Positions 28,545-37,943 are shown, numbered from the stretch's first letter. The stretch is DNA of 64,000 bases from Sphingomonas sp. IW22 (GCF_041321155.1 NZ_JBGGWB010000001.1:124001-188000), one strand, 5' to 3'. The notes: a model not told the origin generated them from the letters alone. Program-made: numbers and translations.

Positions 28545-29323
28545 TGGCTGGAGAAACCGTGCTTCTGCAAGATTGCCTGACCTGCAGGCGACAGCAGGAA
28601 GCGCCGAAAGGTCCCGGCACCCGCATCGCCGGATCGCTTCAATCGCGCAATGGGATACCGGATTGGCGGATGGCTTGCGGCAGGGAAGCGCCCGATGACT
28701 CGTACTTTTCGCGAAGCCCGCGCGTCAGTTGCATAAACGATACCCAACACCGCCGCGCCCCGCTCGACCAACGCCAGCGCAGCACGCACATTTTCGGCGC
28801 GCGCGATGCGCGGCGCCATGCGCTCCCACACCCCGAACCGCGAAAGCGCCGCGCGGCCATATCGCCCTGCGGGCACCGCATCCGGATCGGCCATGGCAAG
28901 CCGGCCACTGCCCAGTGCGCGGAGCATGTCGGCGCCGGTCCGGACCTTTGCCGAAGTGCTGCCGGTCGCGGCGATCAGGACGAGTCGATTGCCCGTCAGA
29001 TCGGCTCGGCTACCCGCCGCCACCAGCCCAGCCGACTCGACTGCATCCATCCACTGTTCGTCGGCGGAAATGAACAGGTCTGCGGGCGCGCCGGCCGTGA
29101 TCTGGCGCGCCAGCGCCGACGACCCGGCGAAAGACAGCCGAGGTCTACCAGCCACTTGGGGGGAAAAGCGCGCAGCAGCCTCACTCAGCGCTTCCTGAAG
29201 GCTCGCCGCTGCGAGCACCAGCGGCGGCTCCTGGGCCGCTAACGGCGGCGCAAGTGTTGCGGTGGCAAGGGTAGCAAACAGCGTCAGGGCGCGACGTCGC
29301 GCCACGCCCCGAACGCCTGCCAT
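28541..29323 (-). CDS. ModA-like periplasmic oxyanion-binding protein
   Basis: A 260-residue protein with a signal peptide (ALTLFATLATATLAPPLAAQ) and the fold signature of molybdate-binding proteins: LVLAAASLQEAL, FAGSSALARQI, GAPADLFISADEQWMD and LVLIAATGS. The conserved Ser residues after LAAAS and GSS would contact the oxyanion. modB and modC are not adjacent, so its permease must be elsewhere or it serves another role. The ATG at 29323 overlaps the phasin stop by one base (TGATG). Confidence 0.82.
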   Translation of the reverse strand: MAGVRGVARRRALTLFATLATATLAPPLAAQEPPLVLAAASLQEALSEAAARFSPQVAGRPRLSFAGSSALARQITAGAPADLFISADEQWMDAVESAGLVAAGSRADLTGNRLVLIAATGSTSAKVRTGADMLRALGSGRLAMADPDAVPAGRYGRAALSRFGVWERMAPRIARAENVRAALALVERGAAVLGIVYATDARASRKVRVIGRFPAASHPPIRYPIARLKRSGDAGAGTFRRFLLSPAGQAILQKHGFSSH

Positions 29324-29706
29324 CAACGACGGCCTGTCATCTGGCCCATTGCGTTCCGGCCAAATTCAGCGATCATCTCGCCAATCTCGCGCGCCTGCGA
29401 CATCGAACGGGTGCCCTGTTCTCGCATATACTCGCTCTGAATACGCATCAGTTCGGAAAGGTCGCTCGCCTGCGCGGCGGCGCGCATCGCCTGAAACGCT
29501 TCCCGCGTATTCGTCTCGGCTTGGTCGAGCATCTTGATGCCCAGTTGCGAGCCCGCTTCATTCATCGATTCGGCAGTCGCCTTCATCCGCTCGCCTGCAG
29601 CCTGCATATGGTCAGCGGTCTGGCGCGTCGCGTCTTGCGCGTTGTCCATGCCCGCCTTTGCCGCGTCGTTCGCCTGATCCATTGCTTCGTTCGGATTTTT
29701 CGCCAT
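29323..29706 (-). CDS. Phasin family protein
   Basis: A 127-residue, Ala/Met/Gln-rich, almost entirely helical protein without signal or membrane segment. The core LDQAETNTREAFQAMRAAAQASDLSELMRIQSEYMREQ is typical of phasins, which coat polyhydroxyalkanoate granules (Phasin_2 type). An ATG at 29706 with GGGAG upstream sets the start. An acetoacetyl-CoA reductase (phbB) elsewhere in the window makes a PHB role plausible. It lies about 95 nt downstream of lepA and overlaps the ModA-like gene. Confidence 0.8.
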   Translation of the reverse strand: MAKNPNEAMDQANDAAKAGMDNAQDATRQTADHMQAAGERMKATAESMNEAGSQLGIKMLDQAETNTREAFQAMRAAAQASDLSELMRIQSEYMREQGTRSMSQAREIGEMIAEFGRNAMGQMTGRR

Positions 29707-29801
29707 CACAGTCGCTCCCGGAATTGCGCGCCGTTACCGCGCGTCAATGACCCGACGCGCCACGCGGCGGAGGGTTCCGCTGCGTTGCAATATGCGATGG
29801 A

Positions 29802-31595
29802 TTATTCCTCACCCATGCGAAGCGCGGCGATGAAGGCTTCCTGCGGGATCTGAACGGACCCATATTCGCGCATCCGCTTCTTGCCTTCCTTCTGCTTGTC
29901 CAGAAGCTTGCGCTTACGACTGATGTCGCCGCCATAGCATTTGGCGGTAACGTCCTTGCGAAGCGCGGCAATCGTCTCACGCGCGATCACCTTGCCACCG
30001 ATTGCGGCCTGAATGGGGATCTTGAACAAGTGGCGGGGGATCAGGTCCTTCAGCCGCTCGCACATGCCGCGCCCACGACTTTCGGCGGTCGAGCGGTGGA
30101 CGATCATCGACAGCGCGTCGACCGGCTCATTGTTGACCAGCACCGACATTTTTACGAGGTCACCCTCGCGATAGCCGATCTGTTCATAGTCGAAGCTGGC
30201 ATAGCCACGGCTGATCGACTTCAGCCGGTCATAGAAATCGAACACCACCTCGTTGAGCGGCAGCTCGTACTTCACCTGAGCACGCCCGCCGACATAGGTC
30301 AGATCCTTCTGAATACCGCGCCGGTCCTGGCACAGCTTCAGGATCGGCCCCAGATATTCATCGGGAACATAGATGGTCGCTTCGATCCACGGCTCGGCAA
30401 TCGTTTCAATCCGGGTAGGATCGGGCATGTCAGCCGGATTGTGCAGCTCGATATGGCCGCCGCCATGCGTCAACTCGATCTGATACACGACCGACGGCGC
30501 GGTGGTGATCAGGTCGAGATCATATTCGCGCGTCAGCCGCTCCTGAATGATCTCAAGATGCAGCAGGCCCAAAAAGCCGCAGCGGAAACCAAAGCCCAGC
30601 GCCGCCGATGTTTCCATCTCGAACGAGAAGCTTGCGTCGTTCAGCCGCAGCTTGGAGATCGACTCGCGCAGCTTTTCGAAGTCATTGGCGTCCACCGGAA
30701 AAAGGCCGCAGAACACCACCGACTGCACTTCCTTAAAGCCCGGCAACGCTTCTGCAGCAGGTTTCTTGGCATCGGTGATGGTGTCGCCGACAGCGGTCTG
30801 CGCCACTTCCTTGATCTGCGCCGTGATGAACCCGATTTCACCGGGGCCAAGATCAGCAAGCTGCTCGATCTTGGGGCGGAAGCAGCCGACGCGATCAACC
30901 AGATGGACCGTGCCGGCCTGCATGAACTTGATCTGCTGACCCTTTTTCAGGGTGCCGTCCATCACCCGAACCAGGATGACGACGCCCAGATACGGGTCAT
31001 ACCAGCTATCGACCAGCATCGCCTTGAGCGGCGCGTCCGGGTCGCCCTTGGGCGCGGGAATACGCTCGACCACCGCGTCGAGGATCTCGTCGATGCCGAT
31101 GCCCGACTTTGCACTGGCCAGCACGGCGCCCGATGCGTCTAGGCCGATCACATCCTCGATTTCTGCGCGCACCTTTTCCGGCTCGGCAGCGGGCAGGTCG
31201 ATCTTGTTGATGACGGGCACGATTTCATGGTCATGCTCGATCGATTGATAGACGTTGGCCAGCGTCTGCGCCTCGACGCCCTGCGCGGCATCGACGACCA
31301 GCAGCGCGCCTTCGCATGCCGCCAGCGAGCGCGAGACTTCATAAGCGAAGTCGACATGGCCCGGCGTGTCCATCAGGTTCAGGACATGGCCCTTCCATTC
31401 CAGGCGCACGGTCTGCGCCTTGATGGTGATGCCGCGCTCCTTTTCGATATCCATATTGTCGAGCACCTGTGCCGACATTTCGCGTTCGGTCAGGCCGCCG
31501 GTGCGCTGGATCAGACGGTCGGCAAGCGTGGACTTGCCATGGTCGATATGCGCGATGATCGAAAAGTTGCGGATCTTGGACTGTGGGGTGCTCAT
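29802..31595 (-). CDS. lepA: Elongation factor 4 (back-translocating GTPase)
   Basis: A 597-residue translational GTPase. G motifs are AHIDHGKST (G1, near residue 15), DTPGHVDF (G3) and NKIDLP (G4). The LepA-specific C-terminal domain includes [21 protein letters not shown]. Length is standard. The ATG at 31595 ([14 protein letters not shown]) is used instead of an upstream extension of 13 residues. In the family, EF4 acts on stalled or mis-translocated ribosomes and in 30S biogenesis. Confidence 0.96.
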   Translation of the reverse strand: MSTPQSKIRNFSIIAHIDHGKSTLADRLIQRTGGLTEREMSAQVLDNMDIEKERGITIKAQTVRLEWKGHVLNLMDTPGHVDFAYEVSRSLAACEGALLVVDAAQGVEAQTLANVYQSIEHDHEIVPVINKIDLPAAEPEKVRAEIEDVIGLDASGAVLASAKSGIGIDEILDAVVERIPAPKGDPDAPLKAMLVDSWYDPYLGVVILVRVMDGTLKKGQQIKFMQAGTVHLVDRVGCFRPKIEQLADLGPGEIGFITAQIKEVAQTAVGDTITDAKKPAAEALPGFKEVQSVVFCGLFPVDANDFEKLRESISKLRLNDASFSFEMETSAALGFGFRCGFLGLLHLEIIQERLTREYDLDLITTAPSVVYQIELTHGGGHIELHNPADMPDPTRIETIAEPWIEATIYVPDEYLGPILKLCQDRRGIQKDLTYVGGRAQVKYELPLNEVVFDFYDRLKSISRGYASFDYEQIGYREGDLVKMSVLVNNEPVDALSMIVHRSTAESRGRGMCERLKDLIPRHLFKIPIQAAIGGKVIARETIAALRKDVTAKCYGGDISRKRKLLDKQKEGKKRMREYGSVQIPQEAFIAALRMGEE

Positions 31596-31686
31596 GGTCG
31601 CGCGGCCGATAGCACCGAAAAGCGCCGTTGCCAAAGCACTGACGCACGTCGTGACGCCGGAACCGGAAAAGCGGGTCGCCGCAGTG

Positions 31687-32052
31687 CTAATATCGTAACA
31701 GGCGGATCAATTCGCATGGGCGGATCGGCTTTTCCAGCGTCGCTTCATAGCCGCAATCAGACGCTCTCTCGAACAGCTCCGGCGTTGCGAATCCAGTCAG
31801 CAGAAAGGCGCGCCCCCGCCAGCCGATGGTGCGAAGACGGCGCAGCACTTCGATCCCATCGTCGTCGGGCAGCCGATAATCTGCCAGCAGCACCCGCGCC
31901 GCGCGGAGCGGCTGACTGGCCAGCAGTCGGGCGGCCGTCGCATAGGCGCGGACATCATAGTCGATCGATCGAAGCAGCAGGTGCAACGACCGTCGCACAG
32001 CGTCGTCATCCTCAACGATCAGTGCAAGCGGCCGTGATCGCGAATGCTCCAT
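31687..32052 (-). CDS. Single-domain response regulator downstream of fixJ
   Basis: A 121-residue receiver domain with no output domain. The acidic pocket is EDDD (14-17), the phospho-acceptor is Asp58 (LLADYRLP), and the switch residues are Thr86 and Lys108 (EKP). It starts 9 nt after the fixJ stop on the same strand, so it belongs to the fixL-fixJ operon. In this position it could act as a phosphate sink or feedback partner for FixL. That role is inferred from context only. Confidence 0.82.
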   Translation of the reverse strand: MEHSRSRPLALIVEDDDAVRRSLHLLLRSIDYDVRAYATAARLLASQPLRAARVLLADYRLPDDDGIEVLRRLRTIGWRGRAFLLTGFATPELFERASDCGYEATLEKPIRPCELIRLLRY

Positions 32053-32061
32053 GCCCCAACG

Positions 32062-32718
32062 CTATTGCCGCTGCGTCGCCTTAGAAATTCGCAATTCACC
32101 GGATAGGGGAACTTCCCCCGCAACAAAGACCAGTCGCAGCACTTCGGGAAGGCTTCGCGCATCGAGCTTGAACATCAGATTGGCGCGGTGCACCTCCACC
32201 GTGCGCGGCGAGATGCCCAAGTCATAGGCGATCGCCTTGTTCGGCAGGCCGCGGACAAGCCCGTTCAGCACCTCCTGCTCTCGCGGGGTCAACGCTGCAA
32301 GCCTCGTCGCCGCATCCTTTGCAGCGTCCACGAGGGAGCGGCGTTTCGCGAGTTCATCGAACGCCACGTCAAGAGATCGAAGCAACTGCGCTTTTTCAAA
32401 AGGCTTTTCCAGAAAGTCGATCGCGCCCTGCTTCATCGCCTGGACCGCGATGGGCACATCGCCATGGCCGGTCAGCGCAATGACGGGCAGCGCAATCCCG
32501 CCCTCATTCATCAGCCGCTGAACCTCAAGTCCGCCAATCTCGGGCATACGCACGTCCAGCAGCACCACTCCCGGCCGCGCGTCGATCACCGCCTCCAGAA
32601 AATGGGGCCCGGACTCGTAGGCTACGACTTCATATCCGGCGGCACGCAACAGGAACCCGGCAGATTTCCGGATAGCCTCCTCGTCGTCCACAAGATGAAC
32701 GACACGACGACTATTCAT
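32062..32718 (-). CDS. fixJ: FixJ-type response regulator
   Basis: A 218-residue LuxR-output regulator. The receiver has DDEEAIRKS, Asp55 (LLDVRMPE), Thr83 and Lys105 (EKPFEKAQLL). The HTH covers about residues 140-200 (LTPREQEVLNGLVRGLPNKAIA, SPRTVEVHRANLMFKL). This closely resembles FixJ, which activates microaerobic genes when phosphorylated by FixL. The ATG at 32718 overlaps the end of the fixL-like gene by 8 nt. No fixK or cbb3-oxidase target gene is in the window. Confidence 0.88.
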   Translation of the reverse strand: MNSRRVVHLVDDEEAIRKSAGFLLRAAGYEVVAYESGPHFLEAVIDARPGVVLLDVRMPEIGGLEVQRLMNEGGIALPVIALTGHGDVPIAVQAMKQGAIDFLEKPFEKAQLLRSLDVAFDELAKRRSLVDAAKDAATRLAALTPREQEVLNGLVRGLPNKAIAYDLGISPRTVEVHRANLMFKLDARSLPEVLRLVFVAGEVPLSGELRISKATQRQ

Positions 32719-34240
32719 GTGCCCCCTCCCCCTCTTGATCGGCCGCTTTCAGGCAGAACGTGAAGCGGGTGCGCCCCGGCTTACCCGACACGACCCATAT
32801 TCTTCCGCCATGCGCTTCAACGATGGTCCGGCATATCGACAGGCCCAGGCCCATCCCGCCTTCCTTGCTGGTCGTGAACGCCTGAAACAGCCGATCCGCC
32901 ATGGCGGGATCCAGGCCCGGCCCGGTATCGGTGACCGATATCAGGATCCGGTCGCCGTCACGCTCGGTGCTGACGGTGACGTCGCGCACCGCGCATTCCT
33001 GAACCGCATCGACGGCGTTTCGCAGCAAATTCACGATCACCTGCTGCACCTGAATGCGGTCGGCCAGCACCCGCGAAGCGGTGGGGTCGAATTGGGTAAA
33101 GCTGTGCACCCCGCGTTCGCGGGCACCGATCAGGCCCAGCCGCATTGCATCGCGGATCAATGCCGGCAGATCCTCCGCACGCTGTTGCGTCTCGCCGCGC
33201 GCGACGAACTCGCGCAGGCGGCGCACGATCGTGCCCGCCCGCAGCACTTCTCCGGATGCTTCGATCAGTGCGTCGCGGATCAACTCCCGTTCCGCCTCTT
33301 CCCCGTCGAGTAGATCACGGGCCGCCTCCATGTAATTGGCGACGGCGGTCAGCGGCTGGTTTAGTTCATGCGCGAGGGTCGAGGCCATGGTGCCCATCGC
33401 GCTGAGGCGAGAGACGTGAATCAGTTCCGCCTGCAATTCCTTCAGGCGAAGTTCGGCACGGCGTTCGTTGGACAGGTCGCGCAGAAATCCCGTGAAGATC
33501 CGCCCCCCGCGCCCGATCGCTTCCCCTACAGCCGCCTCGATGGGGAAGGTCGACCCGTCGCGCCGTTGCCCGACCACGATCCGCCCGATGCCGATGATCC
33601 GCCGCTCGCCCGTTTGCAGATATCGGTGGATTGCGCCGACATGCGCGGCACGATTCTCCGGCGGCATCAGCCGGTTTACGTTGGCCCCCAGCATTTCCGC
33701 TTCGGTATAACCGAACATCCGCTCCGCCGCGGCGCTGAACGACAGGATTGTGCCGCGCTCGTCGATCACGACCATGGCGTCGGGAATGGTGGCGAGCACG
33801 GACCGCATATGGTCCTCGCTCTGCTCCAGCCGCTCTTCGGCGGCGCGGCGTCTGGTGATGTCGATCGCGCTATAGCCATATCCGCGAATCGAACCGTCGC
33901 TCATGCGCAGTGGAACGACGGTGATCTCACCAAGCCATTCCGAACCGTCGCAGCGGGTGCACCAGCTTTCGCGCCGCAGAACGCCGCCTTCCGCCACCTG
34001 ATGCTGTTCGTGACAAATCGCAGTTTCGTCCATCGACGCGAACAGCCACAGGGCGGCCAGGGGGCGACCAATGACCGCATCAGCAACGTAGCCGTAAACG
34101 GCTTCGGCACCGACGTTCCAGTAAGTGACCAATCCCTCGCAGGAGACCATGAACACAGCACGATCGGTCGCGTTCGCGACAAAGAGCGCCATATCCCTGA
34201 TCGGAAGAACCGAAGCGTCCGGCGATACCGAACCACCCAC
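32711..34240 (-). CDS. fixL: FixL-like haem-PAS oxygen-sensor histidine kinase
   Basis: A 509-residue soluble kinase with no membrane segment. PAS 1 spans about residues 15-130 and PAS 2 about 140-262. PAS 2 closely matches the haem domain of Bradyrhizobium FixL: His200 (RAAHVG) stands at the proximal haem-ligand position and Arg220 (IIGIGRIV) at the oxygen-contacting position. The phospho-acceptor is His291 (AHELNQPL). ATPase motifs LLRNAVDAV, TDTGPGLDP and GGMGLGLSI follow. The GTG at 34240 has GGGGG upstream; an ATG at 34192 is an alternative. It overlaps fixJ by 8 nt. Known FixL kinases are inhibited by O2 binding; the same is inferred here. Confidence 0.87.
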   Translation of the reverse strand: MGGSVSPDASVLPIRDMALFVANATDRAVFMVSCEGLVTYWNVGAEAVYGYVADAVIGRPLAALWLFASMDETAICHEQHQVAEGGVLRRESWCTRCDGSEWLGEITVVPLRMSDGSIRGYGYSAIDITRRRAAEERLEQSEDHMRSVLATIPDAMVVIDERGTILSFSAAAERMFGYTEAEMLGANVNRLMPPENRAAHVGAIHRYLQTGERRIIGIGRIVVGQRRDGSTFPIEAAVGEAIGRGGRIFTGFLRDLSNERRAELRLKELQAELIHVSRLSAMGTMASTLAHELNQPLTAVANYMEAARDLLDGEEAERELIRDALIEASGEVLRAGTIVRRLREFVARGETQQRAEDLPALIRDAMRLGLIGARERGVHSFTQFDPTASRVLADRIQVQQVIVNLLRNAVDAVQECAVRDVTVSTERDGDRILISVTDTGPGLDPAMADRLFQAFTTSKEGGMGLGLSICRTIVEAHGGRIWVVSGKPGRTRFTFCLKAADQEGEGAHE

Positions 34241-34752
34241 CCCCCGTACCCAGCCTTTCCCCTCGCCGCCGATACAATGCCTTGAAACTCGAGGCTTTGC
34301 TCACCGGGCGGCCAACGCAATGAACGACTGACGCCTGTTTGTAAGATGCGCCGATGTCAGCGTTTTTGCCAGCCATCCACCATCAACCGGCGTTTGGCAT
34401 ATGCTTAGGAAATGCGGGGATTACGGATATGGCGAAAATCACTAATGCGAATATTGCATTGATATAGCGGGTTTTTTTAGCAGCGATACCGTGCAGGACG
34501 TTGCAGCACGGCGAACACCCTATTTGGGGTCACGCGTAGGCATGCCATGCTTGCTGCGATGCAGCCGCGCTGGCGAGGTGTGGCTCGCGAATTTCTAGGT
34601 CAAAGGCGTGGGCGAAAGCACGCCGTCGGGTGCTACGTAGCCTGGTTCAGCACCGCCGAAGAGTGAGAGTTTCAGGACCGGTCGCGCGCTGGTGCCGACG
34701 GCAATGACCGCACACCGCGGCGTGCCTATCAGACCTGCTTTGCGGGATTAAA
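34241..34752. other. Gene-free AT-richer region upstream of fixL
   Basis: About 510 nt between the fixL start and tRNA-Pro hold no convincing gene: the short open frames lack ribosome-binding sites and the local codon character. Bases about 34381-34480 are near half GC, well below the surroundings. A near-palindrome, AATGCGAATATTGCATT (34444-34460), is symmetric apart from one extra base. GGTTTTTTT follows at about 34470. This presumably contains the fixL promoter, and could hold a small RNA, but I cannot identify either. Confidence 0.5.
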
Positions 34753-34829
34753 TGGTCGGGGAAAGAGGATTCGAACCTCCGGCCCCCACGTCCCGAACGT
34801 GGTGCTCTACCAGGCTGAGCTATTCCCCG
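34753..34829 (-). tRNA. tRNA-Pro(CGG)
   Basis: A 77-nt cloverleaf. Acceptor arms CGGGGAA and TTCCCCG pair, and discriminator A is followed by an encoded CCA (34755-34753). The anticodon arm is CCACG-TTCGGGA-CGTGG, giving anticodon CGG. The T-arm contains GGTTCGAATCC. No integrase or repeated 3' end is visible nearby. Confidence 0.97.
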
Positions 34830-34869
34830 ACCGACGACAACCGGAGCGAACCCCGTTGGCGAGGCGGGC

Positions 34870-34897
34870 CGTATAGCAGGCTTGCCGGTCGATTCAA
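34870..34897 (-). promoter_or_regulatory. Candidate promoter of tRNA-Pro
   Basis: TTGAAT (34897-34892), a 16-nt spacer and TATACG (34875-34870) lie about 40 nt before the tRNA 5' end, a normal distance for a short leader. Confidence 0.55.
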
Positions 34898-34938
34898 GCG
34901 CCTGTTTCAAAATCGCTGGATTACGCCGCCGATGCCGA

Positions 34939-35574
34939 TCAGGTCGTTGTTTTTGCGTTTATTTCCGCAATCAAAGCATCATCGATCGACTTCGCAGCGC
35001 GGTATGCAGGACGTTCGATCAGCCGCGCAGCGTAACGCTCAAAGGCAGGAAGGCTCGGCAATGTGCCGAACTGCGTGCCCCAGATCACTTGTGCGCCCAC
35101 ATACACATCCGCTGCAGTAAAATGATCGGCGGCAACATAATCCCGCCCCGCCAGCCACTTCTCCAGAACACTGACGGTCTGATCATAGTTGCCGAACCCG
35201 ACCATCGCCTGCTTGTCCTGCGGCACGTCAAAGCCCATTGCGCGCGTGATGACCGCCTGTTCCACCGGACCCGCGGCAAAGAACAGCCAGCGATAATAAT
35301 CCGCGCGGCGGTCCGTCGGCGGCGCCAGTTTGCGGTCCGGCGTGGCATCCGCCAGATAGGCGCAGATCGCTGCACACTCTGTCACCACCTGCCCCCGATG
35401 GACGATCGCGGGCACTTTCCCCATCGGGTTGATGGCCAGAAAATCGTCAGCCTTCATACCCGCGCCATAGGCCAGCAGCACGACATCATGCGGCAACCCG
35501 GTTTCGTGGATCATCCACCGGGCAATCTGCCCGCGGGACATGGGGTTGGTGTAAAGCGTCAATTCAGTAGCCAT
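34939..35574 (-). CDS. Glutathione S-transferase family protein
   Basis: A 211-residue GST. The N-terminal thioredoxin-like domain starts ELTLYTNPMSRGQIARWM and includes NPMGKVPAIV with the cis-Pro and VVTECAAICAYLAD, where the Glu-Cys/Ser pair binds glutathione. The helical C-terminal domain has FTAADVYVGAQV. The ATG at 35574 has GGGAGAG upstream. The bacterial beta/nu-type sequence suggests conjugation or peroxide reduction; the substrate is not evident. Confidence 0.88.
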   Translation of the reverse strand: MATELTLYTNPMSRGQIARWMIHETGLPHDVVLLAYGAGMKADDFLAINPMGKVPAIVHRGQVVTECAAICAYLADATPDRKLAPPTDRRADYYRWLFFAAGPVEQAVITRAMGFDVPQDKQAMVGFGNYDQTVSVLEKWLAGRDYVAADHFTAADVYVGAQVIWGTQFGTLPSLPAFERYAARLIERPAYRAAKSIDDALIAEINAKTTT

Positions 35575-35755
35575 CGTCGCTCTCCCTCGCGCCGAACAGA
35601 ACACGAACGACGAGCATCGTCAAGCGAGTCGCGCGTCTTCCGTGACCGCGCTGCTTACAGGTGCTTCGGCACAAGCCGCGTCAGACGGCTTGCGACCGCG
35701 CGCGCGACACGCCATAGCGGCGCCATTCCGAATTACCGTGATGGACCTGAACCCC

Positions 35756-35989
35756 ATGAAACTTCGCGTCGTCGTGACCCTCAAGCCCGGCGTGCTCGAT
35801 CCGCAGGGCAAGGCCATTCAGCACGCGCTCGGCTCGCTCGGCTTTGACGGCGTGGCGGATGTGCGTGCCGGCAAGATTTTCGAACTGGATGTCGCGGACG
35901 GCACCAGCGACGAAGCGGTCAAGGACATGTGCGAAAAGCTGTTGGCCAACACTGTCATCGAAAACTACCGGGTCGAGCGCGCGGCATGA
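35756..35989 (+). CDS. purS: FGAM synthetase subunit PurS
   Basis: A 77-residue subunit of the three-part phosphoribosylformylglycinamidine synthase (PurS-PurQ-PurL). [20 protein letters not shown] and the following [15 protein letters not shown] are characteristic. The ATG at 35756 gives the usual length; another in-frame ATG lies five codons upstream. It overlaps purQ by 4 nt. purL is not seen in the window. Confidence 0.93.
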   Translation: MKLRVVVTLKPGVLDPQGKAIQHALGSLGFDGVADVRAGKIFELDVADGTSDEAVKDMCEKLLANTVIENYRVERAA

Positions 35990-36651
35990 AATCGGCGGTC
36001 ATCGTCTTTCCTGGCTCCAACTGCGACCGCGACGTGGCCGTCGCACTGGAACAGGTGACCGGGCAAAAGCCGGCGATGGTCTGGCATGGCGAAAGCGACC
36101 TGCCCGACGGCACCGGCCTGATCGCGCTGCCGGGCGGCTTTTCTTACGGCGACTATCTGCGCTGCGGCGCGATTGCGGCGCGGTCTCCGGTGGTGCGCGC
36201 GGTCGTTGATGCGGCCGGGCGCGGCGTGCCGGTCATCGGCATCTGCAACGGTTTCCAGATCCTGACCGAGATCGGTCTGCTGCCGGGTGCACTGATGCGG
36301 AACAAGGGGCTGAACTTCGTTTGCCGCGACGTGCCGTTGACGGTGGGAAATAACCAGTCGCTGTTCACGCGGGGCTATCAGGCCGGTGAGACAATCTCGG
36401 TGCCCGTCGCACATCATGACGGCAATTATTTCGCCGACGACGCCACGCTCGACCGGATCGAGGGCGAGGGCCGGGTCGCGTTCCGCTATGCCGAGGATAT
36501 CAACGGGTCGGCGCGCGGTATTGCCGGGCTGCTGAACGAGGGTGGCAACGTGCTGGGCATGATGCCGCACCCGGAACGCCGGGTCGAAGGCGCGCATGGC
36601 GGCAACGACGGTCGCCGACTGTTCGAAGGGCTGGTCGCCGCCGTCGCCTGA
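35986..36651 (+). CDS. purQ: FGAM synthetase glutaminase subunit PurQ
   Basis: A 221-residue class I glutamine amidotransferase supplying ammonia to PurL in purine step 4. The nucleophile is Cys87 in GICNGFQIL. His and Glu of the triad lie in [10 protein letters not shown] near the C-terminus. [10 protein letters not shown] is the oxyanion region. The start is fixed by the ATGA overlap with purS. purL, which usually follows, is absent here; the next gene is convergent. Confidence 0.95.
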   Translation: MKSAVIVFPGSNCDRDVAVALEQVTGQKPAMVWHGESDLPDGTGLIALPGGFSYGDYLRCGAIAARSPVVRAVVDAAGRGVPVIGICNGFQILTEIGLLPGALMRNKGLNFVCRDVPLTVGNNQSLFTRGYQAGETISVPVAHHDGNYFADDATLDRIEGEGRVAFRYAEDINGSARGIAGLLNEGGNVLGMMPHPERRVEGAHGGNDGRRLFEGLVAAVA

Positions 36652-36663
36652 CGCGGCGCTGCC

Positions 36664-37386
36664 TCACACCTGCGTACGGAACGGGGTGAAGTCGGTATCC
36701 CGATCAAAGATATCGACCCCCTCCGCCCGCTTCAGCCCGCCGACCACGGCATAGGTAACGGGCGTCAGCACCACTTCCCAGGCAACCTTCATCGCCCAGT
36801 TGGTGACCATGACGGTCAGCACCTGTTCGGTCGTCCAGATGCCCAGGAACGCGATCGGATAGAATAACAGGCTGTCCACCGCCTGCCCGACCACGGTCGA
36901 TCCGATGGTGCGGCTCCACAAATGGCGTCCGGCCGTCAGGATCTTCATCCGCGCCAATACGAAGCTGTTGACGAACTCTCCGGCCCAGAAAGCCGTGATC
37001 GACGCGATCACGATTCGCCACACCTGTCCGAACACGGTCTCGTAAGCGGCCTGCCCGCTCCAGCCGTTCGCAGGCGGCAAGCTGACGACAACCCAGGACA
37101 TCAGTGCGAGAAAGATCAGCGCGCCGAACCCCGCCCAGATGCACCGGCGCGCGCGAGCATAGCCATACACCTCTGTCAGCACGTCGCCGATGACATAGCT
37201 GACCGGGAAAAAGAGGATGCCCGCGCCGAACACGAAACCGCCCAGCTCCGACAGCTTGGCCGCGCCGATCACATTCGACAGCACCAGCACGACGACGAAC
37301 GCCGCCATCACAAAGTCGAAATAGCGAAAGGACCGCCCGCGAAGGTCGGCGGCACTGGCGGCGGCGGCGGTGTCAGGTGCGTTCAT
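36664..37386 (-). CDS. Queuosine-precursor transporter (VUT/YhhQ family)
   Basis: A 240-residue membrane protein with about six helices. SYVIGDVLTEVYGYARARRCIW is the VUT-family signature, followed by FWAGEFVNSFVLARMK and VGQAVDSLLFYPIAF. Members such as YhhQ import queuosine precursors preQ0/preQ1 (or queuine) for tRNA modification. The ATG at 37386 is preferred over an upstream open extension of 24 residues. It is convergent with purQ, 12 nt away. Confidence 0.88.
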   Translation of the reverse strand: MNAPDTAAAASAADLRGRSFRYFDFVMAAFVVVLVLSNVIGAAKLSELGGFVFGAGILFFPVSYVIGDVLTEVYGYARARRCIWAGFGALIFLALMSWVVVSLPPANGWSGQAAYETVFGQVWRIVIASITAFWAGEFVNSFVLARMKILTAGRHLWSRTIGSTVVGQAVDSLLFYPIAFLGIWTTEQVLTVMVTNWAMKVAWEVVLTPVTYAVVGGLKRAEGVDIFDRDTDFTPFRTQV

Positions 37387-37508
37387 GTCCCGCCGTTCAT
37401 GCACCGCACACGTCACCGCTTCAACGCGATCGTTGCGCTCCCGTCGCTTTTCCCGCAACCAATCGCCCCGTCCCGCATTCCAGATGCATCAACAGGAGGA
37501 GATGCACG

Positions 37509-37925
37509 ATGCGCGGAATCAAGATCGTTCTGGGCGCGATGACGTTGGGAAGCGCCGCGATGGTTGGCGGCTGCTCCAACGGCTATGGCCTGGGCGGCGG
37601 CGGCCTCGGCTATTCGAACTATGACTATAACCGGCCCGATCCGTCGTACGGCGGCTACTATGCCGACCGCTATTACCGCGACGATCCGCGCTATCAGCCG
37701 CGCCGCCTGTCGCGCAACGACCGCGTTTATGCCGGGCAGGACGGCCGTTATTATTGCCGCCGCTCGGATGGCACGACCGGCCTGATCGTCGGCGGCCTGG
37801 CGGGCGGCGTGCTGGGTACGGCACTCCGCCCCGGCGGTTCGGGTCTGCTCGGCGCGCTACTTGGTGGTGCAGCGGGCGCGGCGGCAGGTGAAGCCATCGA
37901 CCGCGACAACGTGCAGTGCCGCTAA
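37509..37925 (+). CDS. Glycine-zipper lipoprotein
   Basis: A 138-residue envelope protein with a strong AGGAGGAG site. The signal peptide ends in VGGC, so it is probably lipidated at about residue 22. The mature N-terminus is rich in Tyr, Gly and Asp (YNRPDPSYGGYYADRYYRDD). The C-terminus is a glycine zipper: GLIVGGLAGGVLGTAL and GALLGGAAGAAAGEAID. This resembles the 17-kDa surface antigen family. No precise function is known. Two other glycine-zipper proteins are in the window. Confidence 0.82.
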   Translation: MRGIKIVLGAMTLGSAAMVGGCSNGYGLGGGGLGYSNYDYNRPDPSYGGYYADRYYRDDPRYQPRRLSRNDRVYAGQDGRYYCRRSDGTTGLIVGGLAGGVLGTALRPGGSGLLGALLGGAAGAAAGEAIDRDNVQCR

Positions 37926-37943
37926 ACAACTAAACAAGAAAAA

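Noticed and set aside
30030..31142. 370-codon open frame opposite lepA
   Set aside because: Antisense shadow of lepA with complement-type composition (His/Asp/Gln-rich) and no recognisable domain.
34753..34829. tRNA-Pro as a genomic-island attachment site
   Set aside because: No integrase, no repeated tRNA 3' end and no block of foreign-looking genes was seen on either side.
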